From: Caulobacteraceae bacterium
GTDB lineage: Bacteria; Pseudomonadota; Alphaproteobacteria; Caulobacterales; Caulobacteraceae
Assembly: GCA_947441065.1 (NCBI GenBank)
Contig: CANESI010000009.1
Span: forward strand, 1 to 64,000
DNA: 64,000 bases
Direction: 5' to 3'
The notes beneath the pieces were generated by a model. It searched no databases. It saw only the letters and a list, made by a program, of their open reading frames with translations, and was not told the DNA's origin. Shown here piece by piece: positions 1 through 8,134 of the stretch (position 1 is its first letter; each line of letters begins with the position of its first letter). Both the position numbers and the translations under genes were made by a program.

Positions 1-167
1 GCAGGACCTTCACAGATCAGGCGCATGTGGCGACCGTCGCCAATGTCGATCCTCTGGCCGCGCAGGCTTGGCGTACCCGCCGCTGCGGTCATTAGGCCGC
101 CCACGGCAATGAAACCCAAAACGACGAGGCTCGTAGCGGCAAGGACACGGTACACCATCTTATCCAT
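1..167 (-). CDS. N-terminal fragment of an alpha/beta hydrolase, cut by the window edge
   Basis: This open frame starts at the ATG ending at 167 (MDKMVYRVLAATS) and runs off the left edge, so only about 55 residues are visible; the ORF track missed it. A hydrophobic segment at residues 5-30 looks like a signal peptide or membrane anchor. After it comes GQRIDIGDGRHMRLICEGP, which resembles the first beta-strand of alpha/beta-fold hydrolases (a 'glycine, R-h-h-h-x-x-G' strand before the oxyanion loop). The nucleophile elbow lies outside the window, so the family call rests on this strand alone and the substrate is unknown. The gene is head-to-tail with the MarR gene, whose stop is 57 bases upstream of this start. 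Confidence 0.55.
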   Translation of the reverse strand, partial: MDKMVYRVLAATSLVVLGFIAVGGLMTAAAGTPSLRGQRIDIGDGRHMRLICEGP

Positions 168-223
168 CCAAATTTCGACCTGACCATGCGACCAGATAAG
201 TCCGGCTAAGTCGAGCCCATGGA

Positions 224-790
224 TCAGATGGCAAGATCGTTCGCGGCCTTTTTCTTCTTCTTTTTCTTCTTTTCGGCCTTGGGAGCCTTGTCCGACTTCT
301 TTTTAGGCTTGGCGGCGGGGTCAGGCAGGCTCTCGCCTGTCTCTTCGCCGGACCGGATGAACTCGCGCAGGAGTTTGATGAAGCTGTCGCGCTTGCCCGC
401 GCTCAGATGGGCAAGGAGGCGGCTGTCGGCTGCGGCGACCTTGGGGGCCATATCGCTGAGGGTGTGACGACCCAGATCGGTTAGGCCAACACTGTTGGCC
501 CGCGCATCCTTGGCCGATCGCTCGCGGGTTAGGAGGCCCTTATCGATCATCCGCGCCACCATATCGGCAAGCGTCGAGCGATCAATGCCGGTGGCCTTAA
601 CAAGGCGGGACTGGGTTGGGCCTTCATCGGCCGCGACGGCAGCCAGCACGGCGAACTGGCGCTGGGTTACCGCGCCGGGACCGGCCTCCTCGACAAAGAG
701 GTCTAGGGCCATCTGCAGCACCCGATGCAACAGGTGGCTCGGCGAACGGTTCAGGTCAATCAGGCTGTCGTCTAGGCGGGACTTCGACAT
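224..790 (-). CDS. MarR-family transcriptional regulator with poly-lysine tail
   Basis: This is a winged-helix repressor of the MarR family, expected to bind as a dimer to a palindromic operator. The recognition helix region (TQSRLVKATGIDRSTLADMVARM) is followed by a wing of the usual form (RERSAKDARANSVGLT) at about residues 80-115. The core ends near residue 150. The last 30 residues are an Ala/Lys tail including a run of eight or nine lysines, which is not part of the family and resembles histone-like tails. The tail is encoded by a long TTC/TTT pyrimidine tract, a place where slippage could change the lysine count. The target genes are unknown; a pair of direct repeats upstream suggests autoregulation. 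Confidence 0.88.
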   Translation of the reverse strand: MSKSRLDDSLIDLNRSPSHLLHRVLQMALDLFVEEAGPGAVTQRQFAVLAAVAADEGPTQSRLVKATGIDRSTLADMVARMIDKGLLTRERSAKDARANSVGLTDLGRHTLSDMAPKVAAADSRLLAHLSAGKRDSFIKLLREFIRSGEETGESLPDPAAKPKKKSDKAPKAEKKKKKKKKAANDLAI

Positions 791-837
791 AGAGGGCCTC
801 CAGCAGTTTCCCCGATAGTGGGGGCTAGGCGAAGCAT

Positions 838-896
838 AATGTCTGTCTACGTCGGTTTAACGACAGTCGACAAAATGTCCGCCTAGGTCGGCTCAA
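838..896. promoter_or_regulatory. Pair of 23-bp imperfect direct repeats upstream of the MarR gene
   Basis: Two copies (838-860 and 874-896) share AATGTC-G-CTA-GTCGG-T-AA and start 36 bases apart. The first copy contains the imperfect inverted repeat GTCG-N6-CGAC. They lie just in front of the MarR start, and the second overlaps the stop codon of yciB. Spacing and position fit an autoregulatory operator, but binding is inferred, not seen. Confidence 0.4.
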
Positions 897-1477
897 GGCC
901 TATCGGCCTCAGGATCAGCTTGGATATGTTTCATCATCAGGGGCAACTGGGTCAGGGAAAAGACCAGCGATAGGATCTGCAGTCCGGGCATCCGAAACCA
1001 GACCCAGGTCGCTTCTGGCTGGGTGCGCCAGACGGCTTCATTCAACACCGCCACACAGAGAAAGAACAGGCCATAGCGAAAGCTTAGGGTACGCCATGCC
1101 GCGTCGGACAGTTTGAGCGCTTCGCCCATCAGGGCCTTAAGGGGATTGCGCTTAAGGGCCAAGCCGCCGAGCATGGTCAGGCCAAGGATGGTGTTGATGA
1201 CGGTCGGCTTGATCTTAACGAAGCGCGGATCATCGAAATAGAGGGTGAGGCCGCCAAAGATCAGGGCTGCCAGACCGGCAAAGAGCGGCATGGGTGCGAT
1301 GCGCCGCTCCACCCCATAGCCGACGGCCAGCGCGATGGCGGAGGCCCCGACCAGAGCCCAGGTGGCGCTGAGCATATCGCGGGTGACGAGATAGCCGACC
1401 AGAAAGGCCAGCGGTCCGGCATAATCAACGCCCGAGCGTATCAAGGCTTTTGTCTTGTTGGACAGAGGCTTGCTCAT
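893..1477 (-). CDS. yciB: Inner membrane protein YciB (septation protein A family)
   Basis: This polytopic inner-membrane protein of 194 residues has five or six hydrophobic segments and the family's typical motifs: DYAGPLAFLVGYLVTRD near the N-terminus, FIKIKPTVIN-like FVKIKPTVINTILG in the middle, and WRTLSFRYGLFFLCVAVLNEAVWR in the second half. Length is normal for YciB/IspZ. It is linked in other bacteria to cell-envelope synthesis and septation, by interaction with cell-shape proteins rather than by a known enzyme activity. Its ATG overlaps the ftsY stop by four bases (ATGA), so the two are translationally coupled. Confidence 0.92.
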   Translation of the reverse strand: MSKPLSNKTKALIRSGVDYAGPLAFLVGYLVTRDMLSATWALVGASAIALAVGYGVERRIAPMPLFAGLAALIFGGLTLYFDDPRFVKIKPTVINTILGLTMLGGLALKRNPLKALMGEALKLSDAAWRTLSFRYGLFFLCVAVLNEAVWRTQPEATWVWFRMPGLQILSLVFSLTQLPLMMKHIQADPEADRP

Positions 1478-2427
1478 GGATTTTCCGTTCCATCCAGCCC
1501 GACCAGCGAACGGGAAAAGGCGACGGCGTCAAAGGGTTGAAGATCTTCGATCCCCTCACCAACGCCGATCAGTTTGATGGGGGCATCGGAGGCCTGGGCC
1601 ACCGGGACCAGAACCCCGCCTCGGGCCGTGCCATCCAGCTTGGTCATGACAATGCCGGTCACGCCTGCGGTATTGCCGAAGATATTTTCCTGCGACAGGG
1701 CATTGCGGCCCACCGTGGCGTCGAGCACGAGCAAGGTCTCGTGGGGGGCCTCCGGATCGATCTTTTTCAGCACCCGAACGATCTTTAAGAGCTCATCCAT
1801 CAGGCCGGATTTGTTTTGTAGGCGCCCAGCTGTGTCGATTAGCAGCACGTCATAGCCGCCGCTGCGGGCCTGTTCGAGCGCGTCAAAGGCTAGGCCCGCC
1901 GCATCGGCGCCGGTGGGACGGGACAGGAAGTCTGCGCCGGACCTGTCGGCCCAGATCTTGAGCTGTTCGACCGCAGCGGCCCGGAAGGTATCGCCTGCCG
2001 CAATCAGCACCTTGGCCCCGCGACCGGTCAGGTCGGCGGCGATCTTGCCCAGGGTCGTGGTCTTTCCCGATCCATTGACGCCGACAAACAGCACCACATA
2101 GGGCTTGGGCCCCGACAGGGGATCAAACCGGCCTTGGCGCGGCAGAAGCTCGGCGGCAACCGCCTCGGCCAGCGCGAGCTTGATCTCGGATTCAGAGGCT
2201 TCGCGGCCAAACCGCGCCTTGCCAAAGGCCTCGGCCACGCGGCCAGCCGCGGCGGGACCCAGATCGGCCTCGATCAGCATCTCTTCGAGATCGTCGAGCA
2301 TGGCCTGATCGAGCGGGCGCTTGACGATGGCCGCGACCACCTGCTCGGTCATCTGCCGCGTCGAGCGCGTCAGCCCATCGGCAAGGCGCTTAAACCAGCC
2401 CTTTTTCGGTTCGTCTGATTGGGTCAT
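1474..2427 (-). CDS. ftsY: Signal recognition particle receptor FtsY
   Basis: FtsY is the SRP receptor GTPase that docks ribosome-nascent chain-SRP complexes at the inner membrane. All NG-domain motifs are present: G1 GVNGSGKTTT at about 116-125, the DTFRAAAVEQL insertion-box motif, DTAGR (G3), TKLDGTARGG (G4 and closing loop) and GVGEGIEDLQPF at the C-terminus. At 317 residues it has a short basic N-terminal extension (KKGWFKRLADGLTRS) instead of the long acidic A domain of the enterobacterial protein, which is usual in alphaproteobacteria. It heads an operon with yciB. Confidence 0.97.
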   Translation of the reverse strand: MTQSDEPKKGWFKRLADGLTRSTRQMTEQVVAAIVKRPLDQAMLDDLEEMLIEADLGPAAAGRVAEAFGKARFGREASESEIKLALAEAVAAELLPRQGRFDPLSGPKPYVVLFVGVNGSGKTTTLGKIAADLTGRGAKVLIAAGDTFRAAAVEQLKIWADRSGADFLSRPTGADAAGLAFDALEQARSGGYDVLLIDTAGRLQNKSGLMDELLKIVRVLKKIDPEAPHETLLVLDATVGRNALSQENIFGNTAGVTGIVMTKLDGTARGGVLVPVAQASDAPIKLIGVGEGIEDLQPFDAVAFSRSLVGLDGTENP

Positions 2428-2492
2428 GGGTTTCTTTTACTGGGCGCGCCGAGGATGCGCCATAGGACTTCTCAATCCCCTCTCAGCGCAAT

Positions 2493-3626
2493 CTAGCTGC
2501 ACCATTTGAGCACCGTCTCCTCGACCGGATTGACGAAGGCGCGCGCCTCTTTGCGGCTGGTGGCCCATTCCCGTTTGAGGGCCTGATACCACTTGGCCTG
2601 CCGGTCGGCATCGTCGATCCAGAGAAGCGAGGGATCATATTTCAGACCCTCATTTTGCAGGTTCACCATATCGCCGTCTTGGCGCAAAAAGGCCCGCGCT
2701 CCGGCGGCAAAGAAGGGCGCGATCAGGCCAAAGATCGGGTGGTCGGACCAGACAATCTGGGTGATGCGGGTCTTGGTCTCAGACATGGGGGTCAGGCAGG
2801 TCAGGGACAGGACTTGGCGCTTGCCGACCGTAATATGTTCCCAGCGCAGGCCGGGCAGGCGGAAGGTGATCTCGGTCAGGGGCTCACCGCCTAAAATCGC
2901 ATAGGCGCGGCTGTTCTTGGAGGGCTCGTGCCGGACCATGGCAAAGCCTGCCTCACGGGGCGCAAAAAGCTTGGCCTTGGCATGTTGGCTCTTGGCCGAA
3001 CGCCACCACCACTGGGCATGGACATAGGGGCCGTGGGCGGGATCCATCAGGCCGACCACCGCGTGATCGACATGGACATCAAACACCATCCTGTCGATCA
3101 GCTTAGGCTTGCCGCCGACAACACCGGGAAAGATCTGCGGCGCATGGTCCGGCACAGCCTCGCTGCGGGGATCGGACGCCATCCAGACAAAGACCAGGCC
3201 TTGGCTCTCTTGGACGGGGAAGCGTCGCACACGGATGCGTTCAACATCCATGCCCTGTTCCTCGACCAGAGACGGGATCTTGCTGCAGACCCCATCGGTG
3301 CGAAAGAGCCAGCCATGATAGGGGCACTGGACCGCCTCATGGCCCGCATCATCGCGGGTCAGCTTGCCTGCAGAGAGCGGCGCAGCCCGATGGGGGCAGA
3401 TATCGCGTAGGGCATAGGCCTCGCCCGCTAGGGTGCGGCCGAGCAGCACCGGCTCGCCAAGGATCTCATAGCGCTGCAGCTTGCCCCGCTTGAGCTCTTG
3501 GCCAAGGGCGGCAAAGTACCAGCAGTCCAGCACAAAGCCCTCGCCGAACGCGGCGGGCTTTGGCGAAGGTGCCTTCGGGGGCGTCTTGGGGAGCGCCTTG
3601 GGTGCGGGGGCTGTGTCTCTGCTCAT
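2493..3626 (-). CDS. Rieske non-heme iron oxygenase, alpha-subunit-like
   Basis: This is a 377-residue aromatic-ring or demethylating oxygenase of the VanA/pheophorbide-a-oxygenase-like group. The Rieske [2Fe-2S] ligands are C77-x-H79 (CPHRAAPLSAG) and C101-x2-H104 (CPYHGWLF). The mononuclear iron site is suggested by DPAHGPYVHAQWWW at about 195-208 (the D-x2-H-x4-H pattern of the family). The first 27 residues are a Pro/Lys-rich unstructured leader. No reductase or ferredoxin gene is adjacent, so electrons must come from elsewhere. The substrate cannot be read from the sequence. Confidence 0.88.
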   Translation of the reverse strand: MSRDTAPAPKALPKTPPKAPSPKPAAFGEGFVLDCWYFAALGQELKRGKLQRYEILGEPVLLGRTLAGEAYALRDICPHRAAPLSAGKLTRDDAGHEAVQCPYHGWLFRTDGVCSKIPSLVEEQGMDVERIRVRRFPVQESQGLVFVWMASDPRSEAVPDHAPQIFPGVVGGKPKLIDRMVFDVHVDHAVVGLMDPAHGPYVHAQWWWRSAKSQHAKAKLFAPREAGFAMVRHEPSKNSRAYAILGGEPLTEITFRLPGLRWEHITVGKRQVLSLTCLTPMSETKTRITQIVWSDHPIFGLIAPFFAAGARAFLRQDGDMVNLQNEGLKYDPSLLWIDDADRQAKWYQALKREWATSRKEARAFVNPVEETVLKWCS

Positions 3627-3667
3627 AGGATTAGCCCATAACCTGCCCGTGCCGGGCCTCCAAGGGG

Positions 3668-5143
3668 TCAGCCTGCGGCGGTGGCAATCAGCTGCGCATA
3701 GTAGGTCGTCATGCGGGCGAGATTTTCCAGCGATAGATGTTCGTTGGTGCCGTGGATCATCTTGGTATCATTCATGGCAAACAGGATCGGCTGGAAGCGA
3801 TAGACGTCGTCGGAGACGGGGGTCATGCTGCGGCTGTCGGTCCCGGCAATGACCAGTGACGGTGCGATCGGAGAGCCGGGCTTAGAGGCATTGGCGGTCG
3901 CCGCAATCAGCTTCCAGCCTTCAGAGGTGGTGGACGAGACCGGCGACGGCTCGCGCGGGGTCTTTTCCCAGCTCAAGGTCACGGGCAGGCCCTTGGTCGC
4001 CTCCTGCGCCTTGGCCATCACTTGGCTAGAGGATGTCGAGGGGGCGAGGCGATAGTTGATCCAAGCCGTTGCCGTCTGAGGCAGGACATTTTCCTTGGGC
4101 GAGCCGGACAGCATGGTCGGGGCGATGGTGGTGTGCAACATGGCCGCCCCCGTTGCCGTGGCCCCCATCTGGCCCACCAGCAGGGGGCCAAAGAGCCAGC
4201 TATTGGCCACGGCCATCTTGGTCACTGCGCTGCCATGGACGGCCAGATAGCGCATCATCTCTGCGCCGGGGCCCTCGAACCTCATGGGGAAGGGGCTGTC
4301 ATTGATGGCGATCACCGCTTGGGCAAGGCTAACCACAGCGGTCTGTTTGGGCGGGGCCGAGGAGTGACCGCCTTGCGCAGCGGCTTCGATGCGTAAGGTC
4401 GCATAGCCCTTTTCCGCGACGCCAATCAGGGTTGCGGGCCCGCCGGTCACGGGATGGTCCGACAGGATGACGCTGCCCTCATCAAGGGTGAACAGGGCCT
4501 TGACCTTGCGCGACTTTAACAGGTCGCTGGCCGCCTTGGCGCCCGCGCCGCCCGCCTCTTCATCCTCGCCAGAGACAATATAGATGGTCCGCTTGGGCTT
4601 AAAACCGGACTGGATCAGGGCTTCGGCGGCCTCAAACAGACCGACCAGCGAGCCCTTATCATCGACCGACCCCCGGCCCCAGACCGCGCCCTCGGCAATG
4701 ACTCCGGCAAAGGGCGGATGACGCCAATCCTTCTCGGTTCCCTCGCTGATCGGCACCACATCTTGGTGCGCCATCAGGATGATCGGGGCGAGGGAGGGAT
4801 CGCTGCCTTGCCAAGTATAGACAAGGCTATTTTTTAGCACGATTTCGCGCGTCATGGTCGCGTGGGAGGCCGGATAGGTGCTGGCCAGCCAATCATGCAG
4901 TCGCGTCCACTGTTCGCGCTGATTGTCGGCTGGGTTTTGGTGCGAGATGGTTGGGATCTGGATCGCTTGCGACAGGTGCTGGGCCGCTCGCGCCTGATCA
5001 ATGGCTGGAGGCGTTGCCAGCTTGATCTGACTGAAATCCGCCCCACCGGGGGACTGAAAGGTCGCGGTCCGCACCGCCACCACGGCACCCAGCGCCAAAA
5101 TCACTCCGCCCGCCAATAGGGCTGTCTTGCGCAAGCTTGCCAT
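3668..5143 (-). CDS. M20-family metallopeptidase (carboxypeptidase PM20D1/CPG70-like), membrane-anchored
   Basis: This 491-residue zinc aminoacyl-hydrolase starts with a signal anchor (LLAGGVILALGAVVAV, residues 9-24), so it should act in the periplasm. The di-zinc site motifs are visible: MAHQDVVP with H126 and D128, GRGSVDDKGSL with the bridging Asp at about 161, and SGEDEEAGG with the catalytic Glu and a metal ligand at about 194. A central dimerisation domain (AQGGHSSAPP) and a C-terminal ligand (MIHGTNEHLS) complete the family pattern. Length matches the large eukaryote-like M20 subgroup, which acts on dipeptides or N-acyl amino acids. Confidence 0.9.
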   Translation of the reverse strand: MASLRKTALLAGGVILALGAVVAVRTATFQSPGGADFSQIKLATPPAIDQARAAQHLSQAIQIPTISHQNPADNQREQWTRLHDWLASTYPASHATMTREIVLKNSLVYTWQGSDPSLAPIILMAHQDVVPISEGTEKDWRHPPFAGVIAEGAVWGRGSVDDKGSLVGLFEAAEALIQSGFKPKRTIYIVSGEDEEAGGAGAKAASDLLKSRKVKALFTLDEGSVILSDHPVTGGPATLIGVAEKGYATLRIEAAAQGGHSSAPPKQTAVVSLAQAVIAINDSPFPMRFEGPGAEMMRYLAVHGSAVTKMAVANSWLFGPLLVGQMGATATGAAMLHTTIAPTMLSGSPKENVLPQTATAWINYRLAPSTSSSQVMAKAQEATKGLPVTLSWEKTPREPSPVSSTTSEGWKLIAATANASKPGSPIAPSLVIAGTDSRSMTPVSDDVYRFQPILFAMNDTKMIHGTNEHLSLENLARMTTYYAQLIATAAG

Positions 5144-5218
5144 GGTCGTTTCGTCCCGCTCTACCGTCTTTCACACAGCTTAGGACAGAAACGGCCCGAT
5201 GAGAAAGTCTCCTTGACC

Positions 5219-5506
5219 CTAGGAGGGCGTAAAGCCCAACCGCGCCAGCGCCTCGTCCTGTTCCAATCCGCTGATTTCGACCTGTTTGAGCCGAGCGGTG
5301 GTGCCGCTGACCACCCGAACGCTAGATTTGGAGACCCTCAGCGCCTTGGCCAAGAGCCGCTCCAGCGCCCCATTGGCCTCACCCTCAACGGGCGGGGCAC
5401 TGACCCGTACCTTCAAAAAGGCCCGCCCGGCCTCGTCGGCGGACCAGCCATCTATCCCATCGCGTCCGCCGCGAGGGGTCAGGCGCACGGCGATCTTGGT
5501 GGTCAA
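5219..5506 (-). CDS. yggU: DUF167/YggU family protein
   Basis: This 95-residue protein has the DUF167 fold signature (RLTPRGGRDGIDGW, VRVSAPPVEGEANGALERLLAKAL). The family is universally conserved and without a settled function. The start is a TTG; an in-frame stop lies just upstream, so no ATG is available. It is the downstream partner of yggT, a common pairing, and the intergenic gap is only about 30 bases, so the two are probably cotranscribed. Confidence 0.9.
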   Translation of the reverse strand: MTTKIAVRLTPRGGRDGIDGWSADEAGRAFLKVRVSAPPVEGEANGALERLLAKALRVSKSSVRVVSGTTARLKQVEISGLEQDEALARLGFTPS

Positions 5507-5536
5507 GCGCTCTGCCCCCTAAAGGCCGTCTTGCCC

Positions 5537-5842
5537 CTAGCCGATGATGTCGCGGAGGGGGGAAAACAGCCACGGCACCAGATACTGGCCCGCCGCCTGC
5601 AGGATGATGATCGTAACGACCGGGCTAATATCCAGCCCACCCATATTGGGTATGATCCGGCGCATGGGCGCGAGCACCGGATTGCTGATCGCATCCAAGG
5701 TGCGTGAGATCGAATAGACCAGACGGTTGCGCAGATTGATGACCTCAAAGGCGATCAGCCAACTCATCACCGCATTGATGACCAAGATTAAGACCAGAAG
5801 GCCGATCACGGAGCTGACAATATATTGCAAGAAGCTGGTCAT
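5537..5842 (-). CDS. yggT: YggT family membrane protein
   Basis: This 101-residue integral membrane protein has two hydrophobic segments (IVSSVIGLLVLILVINAVMSWL and LDISPVVTIIILQAAGQYLV) separated by the family's loop NLRNRLVYSISRTLDAISNPVLAPMRRIIPNMGG (matching the R-h-L-x-P-h-R-x-h-h-P motif). YggT proteins are linked to cell division or osmotic tolerance in other bacteria; the mechanism is unknown. It lies upstream of yggU. Confidence 0.92.
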   Translation of the reverse strand: MTSFLQYIVSSVIGLLVLILVINAVMSWLIAFEVINLRNRLVYSISRTLDAISNPVLAPMRRIIPNMGGLDISPVVTIIILQAAGQYLVPWLFSPLRDIIG

Positions 5843-6008
5843 AGGGGGTCCTGTTGCCGTCCTTGGGCGCTCGATTTGGCGCTCAACAGGCCGTTTCTAT
5901 CTGCACCCCCGGATGCTGGCAAGAAATTGGCCAAGACCGCTTGAGCCCCGCCCCGCCAACCGACTTGACAGTCCCCGCTCGCGGCCCTTATCTGCCCCCT
6001 CCCCAAGG

Positions 6009-6084
6009 GGGGCTGTAGCTCAGTTGGTAGAGCGCTTCGTTCGCAATGAAGAGGTCAGCGGTTCGATTCCGCTCAGCTCCACCA
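6009..6084 (+). tRNA. tRNA-Ala (CGC)
   Basis: The cloverleaf folds by eye: acceptor GGGGCTG pairs with CAGCTCC (one G-U), D-arm GCTC/GAGC, anticodon stem CTTCG/TGAAG with loop TTCGCAA, T-arm with GTTCGATTC, and an encoded CCA at 6082-6084. The anticodon is CGC, decoding GCG. Its last bases are duplicated at 7955, marking it as an integration site. Confidence 0.95.
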
Positions 6085-6098
6085 GTCCTTTCCACGAC
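6077..6098 (+). repeat. Left copy of a 22-bp tRNA-Ala 3'-end repeat (putative att)
   Basis: The tRNA tail plus 14 following bases (CTCCACCA-GTCCTTTCC-ACGAC) recurs at 7955-7976 with one mismatch. Both copies are followed at slightly different distances by CTTTTGGGT. The interval between them holds the serine hydrolase gene, as expected of an integrated islet. Confidence 0.6.
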
Positions 6099-6467
6099 AA
6101 GGGCAATGGACTTTTGGGTCAATATTTTCGCTTATAACTCAATCGGTTAATCGCAGCCGGTCAGAGCCAAGCCGTCTCTATTCCCTGCTTTTCCCGCAAA
6201 TTGCCCCCGTTCTCGCGCCTCTTGCCGATATCGGCTATCCGTTGAGCGAGGGCTGGGCGGCCTATCGACCCGCCGGAAAATTCTCCATCGTCATAGATGG
6301 TCGCCATCGCAACCCAGTCTTCTCTCCCTCGACATGGAACAGAATTCCGTAGCCTATGGGCATAAGGGGCAAAGAGAAGGTGGATAAAGGGCTCCACTTG
6401 CACTGAGATCTGAGCCTATGGAGCACACGGGGCCGCGCCAAATTGAAGCCAATCTTGGGGGATTTAG
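6085..6467. other. Gene-free stretch with a possible decayed coding fragment
   Basis: No complete gene is visible in these 380 bases. On the plus strand at about 6165-6350 one frame reads protein-like sequence (LLFPQIAPVLAPLADIGYPL, then AAYRPAGKFSIVIDG) that ends at a TAG and has no start codon, so it may be the tail of a broken gene. The minus-strand ORF at 6161-6403 is more likely its shadow. The final 60 bases form the leader of the serine hydrolase, with GGGGG about 8 bases before its ATG. Confidence 0.3.
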
Positions 6468-7844
6468 ATGCCGGTAGACGGTTTAAAGCTTAGCGTAGCC
6501 GCTCTCATATTGGCGCTTCTAACGGCTTGCAGCGGGGGTGGCGGTGGCTCAGACCAGCCTGCAATTGTCTCGGTTGTCCCGCCGACGCCGCCAACCAGCA
6601 CGGGTACGGGCGGGTCTCAAAGCGCCTCTCGTGCTTGGCCCGAAGCCAGACCGGACAGCCAAGGCATGTCGGAACAGAAGCTGGAGGAGGCTGCCGCCCT
6701 CGCGCTGCGCGACGGAACCTTTGGGCAGGCCTTTATAGTGATCCGCAACGGCAATATTGTCTTTGAGCGCTATCGGGGCATCTCCGATCTAGAGGCAGAA
6801 ACGATAGGTAAGTCCAATCCCCAGCTGACCAAAAGCGCAATCGTTCAAAAGTACGGAACGCGGGACAAGAATAGCCTCGCGACCTCTTGGTCTGTCGCAA
6901 AATCCTTTACCTCTATGCTGTTTGGAATAGCCATTGAGCAGGGAGCCATAAACTCACCACAGAGCCAGGTTGCACTCTATATCAGCGACTGGGGCACGGA
7001 TGAAAAAGCATCCATTACGCTCCAAGACGTGCTTGATATGCGCTCAGGTTTGGTCCCGATCTGCTCTAAATCGAGAACCTCTCAGTTACAGGAATGTCTT
7101 GGATCTGCCACAACCGGTGGTGATTTGGTCTATGCCGACGATCAAATGACGCAGTGTGTGACCCGGCCCAAGGCCAAGGCTGGCGTCAACTATGGTTGGT
7201 GGAATGAGGGACGCACGCCCTATCCCGGCCAATCTTTTCTCTATTCGAACTGTGACACCATGGTCTTGACCAAGGTGCTCGCCGATCGTCGTTCGGAAGA
7301 CTATCTGAAATGGGCGCAGGACAGCCTGTTCAGCAAGATTGGCATGAAAGCTTCCTGGTGGAAGGACAGTGCCCAGCCTCAAGGTGGCAATGTTCTGGGC
7401 TATTGCTGCATCGATGCTACGCCCCGCGACTTTGCTAGATTGGGCGAGCTGGTTCTTAACCGGGGCATGGCGTTAAACCAGCAGGTCGTTTCACGCGCCT
7501 TTGTTGACGCCATCGTTCAAGCCTCAGTGACACCCAGCACCTATTACGCATCACAGTTCTGGATAAATACCGATAGCGTTGGACGTCGCTATATCACAGC
7601 TTCTGGATATGACGGCCAGACCATTGCGGTAGATGTTCCCCGAAACATTATTGTCGTCAGGATGGGACTCTACGACCCCATTCTTAACGCCTCGGGCGAG
7701 CGCGTCATGAGGCTCAAATCTGGCGATCCTAACAGTTCCAATTGGGTCGGCAGTCTACCCCAAGCCATGGCATCTCAATATTATGCAAACTATAATGTGA
7801 ACGAGGTTCTGGGACGGGTTAGCCAGTCGGTAGTCTCGCCATAG
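6468..7844 (+). CDS. Lipoprotein serine hydrolase (class C beta-lactamase / 6-aminohexanoate-dimer hydrolase-like)
   Basis: This 458-residue penicillin-binding-fold hydrolase starts with a type II signal peptide (LILALLTAC, lipidated Cys about 21) followed by a Gly/Ser/Thr/Pro linker, so it should be anchored in the envelope. The S-x-x-K nucleophile motif is SWSVAKSF at about 143 and the second motif is YSN (FLYSNCDTMVL) at about 260. The region around SGYDGQTIAVDVP near the C-terminus sits where the KTG-like motif is expected, but no KTG is present. The GLPLLL-type 'DATPRDFARLGELVLNRG' helix is typical of the NylB/EstB group. Base composition is lower in GC than neighbours, and it lies inside the tRNA-Ala repeat pair, so acquisition by transfer is likely. 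The substrate is unknown. Confidence 0.85.
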   Translation: MPVDGLKLSVAALILALLTACSGGGGGSDQPAIVSVVPPTPPTSTGTGGSQSASRAWPEARPDSQGMSEQKLEEAAALALRDGTFGQAFIVIRNGNIVFERYRGISDLEAETIGKSNPQLTKSAIVQKYGTRDKNSLATSWSVAKSFTSMLFGIAIEQGAINSPQSQVALYISDWGTDEKASITLQDVLDMRSGLVPICSKSRTSQLQECLGSATTGGDLVYADDQMTQCVTRPKAKAGVNYGWWNEGRTPYPGQSFLYSNCDTMVLTKVLADRRSEDYLKWAQDSLFSKIGMKASWWKDSAQPQGGNVLGYCCIDATPRDFARLGELVLNRGMALNQQVVSRAFVDAIVQASVTPSTYYASQFWINTDSVGRRYITASGYDGQTIAVDVPRNIIVVRMGLYDPILNASGERVMRLKSGDPNSSNWVGSLPQAMASQYYANYNVNEVLGRVSQSVVSP

Positions 7845-7954
7845 GCTGTAACACTGCCCCACGAAGCTCAACGACCTCGGTTGGGATTGTGTTGTAAACG
7901 CCGTCGCCAATGTGGTCGAAGCGTGCGCCGTTAATCACATGGATCGTCTCTCAC

Positions 7955-7976
7955 CTCCACCGGTCCTTTCCACGAC
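7955..7976 (+). repeat. Right copy of the 22-bp tRNA-Ala 3'-end repeat (putative att)
   Basis: This stretch matches 6077-6098 with a single change (A to G at the last CCA base). It cannot be a tRNA: no 5' half precedes it. It marks the probable right edge of the islet that begins after tRNA-Ala. Nothing else in 7845-8134 looks like an intact gene; the ORF at 7910-8146 is a Ser/Arg-rich frame without recognisable features. Confidence 0.6.
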
Positions 7977-8134
7977 GAAGGCGGTCGAATGCGGGGCGCA
8001 CTTTTGGGTGCACTTTTCTCCGACCCAGATCCTTATCATCGGCACGAAAGGCACCTAGACCATACTGCTGGCCGATTGGGCCGAAACAATTCTGGCGGCG
8101 TGAGGGGGGCGCAGGCAAAAACCCAATAGATTCA

